DNA from: Adiantum capillus-veneris | Lineage: Eukaryota; Streptophyta; Polypodiopsida; Polypodiales; Pteridaceae | NCBI GenBank assembly: GCA_014529385.2 | Contig: CM043953.1 | Coordinates: 78,790,338-78,854,337, forward strand | DNA length: 64,000 bases | Direction: 5' to 3' | Part shown: in pieces, positions 57,993-64,000 of the stretch | Layout: each line of letters starts with the position of its first letter | How positions within the stretch are numbered: position 1 is the stretch's first letter | Program-made: the position numbers and the translations under genes | The notes under the pieces: generated by a model | Told to the model about the DNA's origin: nothing | Seen by the model: the letters and a program-made list of their open reading frames with translations, nothing else | Database searches by the model: none

Positions 57993-60900
57993 TCAAGAGA
58001 TGGGAGGAGGGAAGAGCCACACAGGTGGACAGTAGTGCCATCTGAGCACCCCCTGGACTATGGTGTAGAAAGGCCCAGGGTGCCAGATTCGAAGGAAAGC
58101 CTCGCGGAGCTCCCGCATGCGGTCGGAGCTACCCTGTAGTCCCTCAAGCTCTCCTCTGAGAGTATGGATCAGCTCTAGCCAAAAGTCACGCACAGTCTCT
58201 ACTGGTGGCATAGGGCGAGCCTCAAAGATGTGGAAACAGCGGACCCGCCAGATGAACCAAGTGTCAGGCCACTGATGAGCTCCCAACACTCCTCTCTCTC
58301 ACTGCACCACTCCTGTGGAGTAAGCTCTATAGCAGGCTGGAGTGTAGGTTGCCCCCTCTGCATCACTATCATCCTGCTGGTGGAAGATAGCTCAAACTGA
58401 AGTGCCGGGCCCGTGAGTGTGAACCAGGCCGCTGCCCCCCAAGTGTACTGTCGAGCCGTGGAGAGAGCAGGCATCAGCCGAAGAACTCGTAGCCATACCT
58501 GCTGGGCGAGGGACAGTCCCAAAGACAATGACGCTGACTCTCCACCGACTGGCTGCACATGTGGCTGAGAGACCACTATGCACAAGCCAACTCCCTACTG
58601 CTGTGGCTCTGTGTGCAACCAACCACTGAAACAAAGTGACGCGCCTCGGCTGTCTGGAGTCCCACAGCCTCTGCCAAAAGGCTGCCAAGAACTCGACTGT
58701 GAGGCCCTCCTCCTGCCAATGTCGTGCTGCAGCGGGGCGGGCCTCTCTCTGTGCTACAAGTATATGACGTCCAAGCCGAACAGTGTACTGAAAGAAGGGG
58801 ACTCCTGGGCGGTCTGCAGAAGAGAAGGGGTCCCTCCATAGCCACTCACCAAGATCCCACTGAACTCGTTCCAGTGGACAACACTCCCAAGCCCATAGCC
58901 TCCAGTGTCCAGTCTCAAGAGCTGTTGGGTCAGGGTCTATGACGCAAGTCCTTCCACAGATGCCCACAACTCGGATCCTCTGGAAACAACACTTTGCTAC
59001 CTGCGGGGCCTCTACTGCAACTTGCTGTAATCGTCCCCCACCTTGAAGCTCGAAGAATAGGGCTGGGACAGTCTCGGAGCAGGCCCTGACTGAAATGAGA
59101 ACCTCCAGTCGTGTGAAGGCTCCCATCCACCGGGGTGCTACTCGCTCGAGAGGCGTGAGCCACTCAACTGGAACTGACTCTGAGGTGTCCTGACACATGC
59201 TCTGCACCCCTCTCATGCCCTGTAGCTGGAAACCCCGCACCTCCTCTGACAAACCTGTGAACTCTAGCCAGTCACCTAGAGAGCGCGCTGGACCTGCTGC
59301 CATGGGACCCCAAGAAACATGTGGCCGACTCCCAACCAAGTGGCCACTCTGAGTGCTAACCATGGGGTTCTAGACAAGGGGCTGTCGTAGGCGCTCCTCC
59401 GTGCACGTCGGCTGTCTCTGCTCTAGGCCACGCCGTAAGAGCTCCCAAGATCGAAGCAAACTCACAGCGAAGCGGTCCTCCAGTCTCCTGCTCAAACCAA
59501 CTCGTCGCATCTCTGTAAAGATCCATCTGGTCGAAAGTTGCCAAGGGCCTCTTGACTGAGGCACCCTGGCACGAAGCCTCTGTAGCAAGAACTCCTTCCA
59601 AGGCTCCTCTCCTGGAAGAAGTCGTCTGACTACGAACTTCCCAAGAAGTTCTCTGCTCTGCTGTGCTGGATCAATGATCCCAAGCCCTCCCTGAGAACAA
59701 GGAAGCGTGATGACCGACCAAGCCACCTTGGCTCGGGCAATCTGAGTGTCACGTCCTGACCAAAGGAAGTTCCTGATCAGCCTCTCTACCTGGCTGATAC
59801 AAGAACTCAAAAAGATCCAGCAAGAAGTGATGTACCACATAGTCGCCAACAACACCTGGTTGGCAACTACTACTCTACCAGCCAACGAAAGTCGTGCTGA
59901 GCTCCAAGTAAGCAATCTGCTGCTCGGGGGATAAGTCCAAACCAACCTGACAACCCAAGTACCGAACTGCAGTCCCTGGGGGGATCCACCTGAAACCCTC
60001 TCTTGGCATCCAATCTGGCACAAGAGCACTGCCAACCGAGAAAGCCACTGTCTTTCTCCAGTTGATCAATGTGCCCGATGCACAACAGAAGGTCTCCAAA
60101 GCTTGCTCACATCTGTGTAGATTGGCCTCCTGGCCCTCTAAGTACAAGGCTGAGTCATCAGCAAACTCAGCGTCCAGTAGCTCATCTCCTCGAATAGGGA
60201 GTGCTAAGCCCCTCAGACCAACCTGCTAAGCCCCTCAGACCAACCTGCTGTGACACCAAAAATCTGCTCATCGCCTCCGCATAGAACAGAAAGAGAAAGG
60301 GGGCAAGAGGACAACCCTGTCTGACCGAGCGTGTGAGCATGAAGCGCTCACCTCTACCTCCTGCCAAAAGCACCTGACTGTGAGCCTGTCTATACAAAGC
60401 TGACACCCCTCTGATCCAAGCATCTGAGAAGCCCATCCTGCGTAGAGTGCCCTCTAGAAAGTCCCAGTCAACTCTGTCGTATGCCTTCTCAAAATCGAGA
60501 AGAAGAATCACAAGGTCCTCCCCACGGAGCCGTGTCAGGGCAGAAGCCTCCCAAAAAGTGAAGATGTTGTCAAGGATACTGCGTTCCTTGACAAAACCTG
60601 TTCGAGTCCCATGTATAAGGCTCTCCAAAAGTGGCTGAATCCTCAAACTCAGAGCCTTGGCAAGAATTTTGTAGGCTGAGTTGAGGATGGTGATGGGGCG
60701 CCACTGTCGAATCTCATCCAAGGAGCCACCCTCCTTTGGAATGAGGTAAATCAGGCCCTCACTCATGGTATCAGGCATCACTCCTGTGTGCAAAATGTAC
60801 TGAAAGGCACTACATAGATCTGGGCCAAGCAGGTCCCCGTACTCCAAGAAAAAGCTGGGAGTCAGCCCATCCTCACCTGGACAGCTACCACGAGGGAGGG

Positions 60901-62326
60901 CCCTAAGAGCCGTGTGCAGCTCCTCAAGCTGAAGTGGCATCTCTAGCCTCTGGCGCATCTCCTCAGTCACAAGACAAGGCATCTGTGCCCAAACCTGCTC
61001 CCTACATGCATCCTGCCGCTCTGACTGGGGCTCAGCTGACAGTAACTCACGGTAAAAGTCAGTAGCAACTGCACGCACCTCCTCGGGCTCACAAACAACT
61101 GACCCATCGGGTCTCCTCAACTGATTGACCTTGGCATGCGAGTGCCGAGGTCCCACTGTCTCAAAAAAAGCACCTGTCACTCTGTCACCCACCTGAGTCC
61201 ACTGAGATGCCTGTTGGTGAAAGGCAAACTCATGACGCCTCTCCTCTGTGCTAGCAAGCTCCTGTCGAGCCTGTTGCAACTGCTCCTCCAACCATGGACT
61301 GTCTGGATGCTGCTCCTGCATCCTCTGTAATGAAGCAATGCCTCGTCTGAGACGCTGCTGCTCCTCTCTCGCTGCAGCCCGGCGAGCCAGAGACTCCTGG
61401 AGGAAAAAGTGGCTAAGCTGAGCTAGGCCTAAGGCATCTCTGTCTGCAGGTAGAGCCTGGCTGTCCATGCCCTCTGTCCAGAGAGCCTCTACCCTCTCTC
61501 TGAGTGCTGAGTCCAACAAGACCCGCTCTGGGATGTGAAGCATCGTGCTCCCACTCCTCTGCCTGTCTGCCACTATGAGGATCACTGGTGTATGGTCCGA
61601 GAAGGATGTCCCTGCCAGGATGCCCACTGATCCCCCCAAGTCACTGAAGTGGTCACTAGTGTAGAAGCGATCTATCCTCGATAGATTCACTCCTCCCACT
61701 CTACGGTCCGATCTAGAGAAGGCAAGACTAGCTGGGGGCCTCACAAAGCCAGAGTACTGCCATGTATCCGAGACCCTCAAAGTCATACACAACCTCTCCC
61801 AAGCTGCTAACTCGACTCCATGAACAGTAGGATGGCTGCCTCCTATCCTTTCAGAAGGGTCCTCCAACATGTTGAAGTCTCCTCCTACACACCAATGGTC
61901 AGCCCGTGGCAAAGACTCAACAATCTGTGACCAAAACTCTGCACAAGCACTCGCCACATTGGGCGCATAGATGTTCAGGAAGCCCACAATGCCACCCTGA
62001 ACCTGCATAGTAATCCACTGAGCCCTGCCTGGCACAATAATCCCTCTGCCCACAATGGCCTGCTGCAATGAATCCGCAATAGTCATACATACCCCACCCT
62101 GGATGCCTCCAAGTCCAAAAGCAGCTGACCAAAAGGTATCATATCGTCCACGCAAAATTTGACCACATCGTCGAATGCGGCTCTCACACAGATGGTGCTC
62201 CTGAAGCATAAGGAGATCAATCTCTCCTCCCACAAGGCAACGCTGAAGCTCCTGACGCAATCGGCCCTGCTGTCGCTGAAACTGGGGCCCACCTAGTCCT
62301 TGCACGTTTCACGAGACGATCCTCAT
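57993..62326 (-). pseudogene. LINE ORF2, nearly intact first half
   Basis: ATG at 62,326 (MRIVS) is followed by TGA (62,309-62,311) in place of the Trp of the SWN endonuclease motif, then an open frame to 60,182. Endonuclease: LLMLQEHHL, VGGDFNMLE, SRIDRFYTSDHF, FSDHTPVIL. RT: CPGEDGLTPSFF, LIYLIPKEGGSLDEIRQW, ILLLDFEKAYDRVDWDFLEG and RQGCPLAPFLFLF. A 22-bp tandem duplication (60,203-60,246) shifts the frame just before FADD (60,160-60,175). Later pieces in other frames hold LSLAGRVVVANQVLLAT and the C-terminal region (RRVTLFQWLVAHRATAVGSW), to about 57,993 (WFIWRVRCFHIFEARP). Confidence 0.87.
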
Positions 62327-64000
62327 GGGGAGCGAGAGAAAACAGATGTTGCCGCATCAGCAAGACGGGCTATCTTCGAGGCTGGCTTGGATGGGGAGTA
62401 ATCCGCATCTGAGCATCCTCTAGATAGGCGAGACTGCAGTGAGTGCCTAGCCCAAGCCCTAGCTGAGCGAGCCGTGCGTAAAGCAACCTCCTCTGTCCAG
62501 GAGTCCTCATGAATGTATACATAGCAAGGCAAACACTGCGTATCAGCAAAGAAGTACACCACAATGTTCCTACAACCTGCTGAGTCTGGGGGTGTCATCG
62601 CAAACTTGGCCAATGGCCACAAAGTCTGTAACAAATCTGTAACTCCAAGTTCTCCCATGTGATGAGAGAACTCGAGAACCTGTGTATGTACCCATCCCAC
62701 AACTGAGTCGAGGGACCACTTTGTCTCGGCCCTACCACAGAGGGGGAAGGAGAAACCAACTGCTGAGTCCAAGGCCTCTGTCCCCCTATCGGCGAGGAAC
62801 AAAGCATGGACCCTGAAGCAGGCTGCCTCGTGGTCTGCTGCGGAATCGCCGAGAAAGCGAGTGAACGAAGAAGTCCTAGCGGCATCGGAGGTCAATGCTC
62901 GTTAGACCACGAGGGATAGCTGCAAGGGAAGATGTCTGAATCTGCAGAGGGGGCCGCAAGAAGGGCTGACCCTCTCTCGCTAGGTGACTCGTGGCAAAGG
63001 CGCTGCCAAGAGATCTCTTGGCCGCCGACGAGGGACTTGTCTCCTGAGCTGACTGTGGAACTGGAGCAAGAGGGGGGGGGAGAAGGAGCTGGGGGGAGCG
63101 GGGGAGAAGAGGAGCGGGGTAGGGCGACAGAGGTAGAGGGGCGAGGTGGAAGAGGCGACGGGAGTAGAGGGGGGGGGAGGATGATGAGGAGGGGAACTCT
63201 GAAGGGGGAGCGGTTGTCGAGGGTGAAGCGGAGGTGGAGGCTGGCGTAGTTGACTCCTCTTGCTCAAGAGGACCAAAGTGGTTCCCCGTGGGAACCCACT
63301 GCTGCTGAGTAGGCACCTGAGGGCCACTCTGAGTACCAGGCTGTCGTTGTGGCCCCTGGCGTCGACGGCCACGGGCCTGCTGCCACCCCTCCTCCGCTGG
63401 AGCCCCAGGCTCGGGGGGTGGCTCTGAATCTGTGCGCTGTGCCGCTGGCTGAGGTTGCGGCCCAGCCTTGGCAGGCTCGGGCTGAGGCTGAGGTGCAGGT
63501 CGTGGCCTCCTCCGTGGACAGGCCTTCGCAAGGTGGCCCATCTGTCGGCAAATGAAGCACTGGTTCGGGAGGCCCAAGTACTCCACACTCTGTCTAAACC
63601 AACCCCCACTCACCCGAGGCAGAAGGATGACCTTTGGGAGCGTGTGGGTATCTCTGACCAAAACTCGAACTGAAGGGATGCCAGCCGCCTTGGCAGCTAC
63701 TGATGCTGCCATACGAGGTGACTCCAGGACAGTCCCGATGGCGGAACCAATCCTGGAAAGAAGTGGTAGGTACTCCCTCTGTAAACCCGGAAAGCAGACT
63801 GAGATGGGGATGTTTGCCTCCTCTTCTAGAACATCCGAAGTCGGGTCAAAACCATGTCGCCACTGTTGAAAGTGGGCGCGTGATGCTCGGATGGCCAGTG
63901 GACTCATAGCTATGACCTTGGAAGCCATCTCGGAGGTCTCGAACTCGATCTGATAGTACCCCCGTCCGAGAATCTGGACATCCAAGATCTTGCCCACCTT
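62323..64000 (-). pseudogene. LINE ORF1, 5' part outside window
   Basis: The visible start is inside the DUF4283-like domain (LGRGYYQIEFETSEMASKV, HFQQWRHGFDP), then CCHC knuckle CFICRQMGHLAKAC near 63,530, a long Pro/Gln/Ser linker, a frameshift near 62,885, and the C-terminal domain (VHALFLADRGTEALDSAV, IVVYFFADTQCLPCYVYIHE). The stop codon TGA (62,323-62,325) overlaps the ORF2 ATG as ATGA. Confidence 0.82.

Larger units (their letters stand above)
57849..64000 (-). mobile_element. Second L1-type LINE, runs off the right edge
   Basis: Poly(T) of 11 at 57,849-57,859 (the A-tail on minus) is inserted in a gypsy gag. ORF2 and ORF1 follow on minus with the same domain order as the LINE at 26-33 kb, though clearly diverged in sequence and more GC-rich. 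The 5' end lies outside the window. Confidence 0.88.

Overview
This window is a repeat-dominated stretch of nuclear DNA from a land plant. The evidence is Ty1/copia and Ty3/gypsy (chromodomain) LTR retrotransposons primed by an initiator-Met-type site, plant L1-type LINEs whose ORF1 is a DUF4283-like/CCHC protein, a hAT-like MITE, and very long (AG/CT)n and (AC)n microsatellites. I see no intact single-copy host gene, no tRNA or rRNA, no CRISPR and no bacterial signal. The many (AG)n arrays and an alpha-2-macroglobulin-like relic make a non-seed plant (fern, lycophyte or moss) plausible, but I cannot prove that here.

Layout. 1-4096: 3' part of a non-autonomous LTR element (5' LTR cut by the window edge, decayed gag, complete 3' LTR). 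5.1-6.2 kb: a second decayed gag element. 6.3-7.66 kb (minus): pseudogene of an alpha-2-macroglobulin-family protein. 8.2-8.8 kb: unknown coding fragment. 10.2-10.8 kb (minus): possible tyrosinase/polyphenol-oxidase relic. 13,198-17,882 (minus): complete but dead copia element with LTRs and a CGAGA target duplication. 18.6-22.2 kb (minus): truncated gypsy gag/protease with its LTR. 22.8-23.1 kb: scrambled gypsy integrase/RT scraps. 23.76-25.2 kb: pseudogene of a PRP22/DHX8-type DEAH splicing helicase. 26.36-32.8 kb (minus): LINE-1-like element.

33,973-38,433 (minus) and 49,918-54,196 (plus) are two copies of a large non-autonomous LTR element. They share an unrecognised ORF (coiled coil, Asp/His-rich repeats, unknown C-terminal domain) where gag-pol would normally be. 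38.5-41.6 kb holds another LTR family carrying a 767-bp hAT-like MITE. 41,916-49,624 (minus) is a young, apparently intact chromodomain gypsy element with two 1,501-bp LTRs, a GAGCC duplication and one 1,542-codon gag-pol ORF. That element and the plus LARD copy sit inside one older LTR (about 41.82-54.6 kb). 56.6 kb to the right edge is a three-level nest: LTR scrap, gypsy 5' LTR plus gag start, then a LINE that runs off the window.

Functionally this is a mobile-element graveyard with one possibly live resident, the gypsy at 42-49.6 kb, which could supply proteins in trans to the LARD family. The most interesting items are the conserved unknown ORF of the LARD family, the macroglobulin-like pseudogene, telo-box clusters in the promoter regions of two unrelated element types, and the hAT-like MITE with a matching empty site in the same window.
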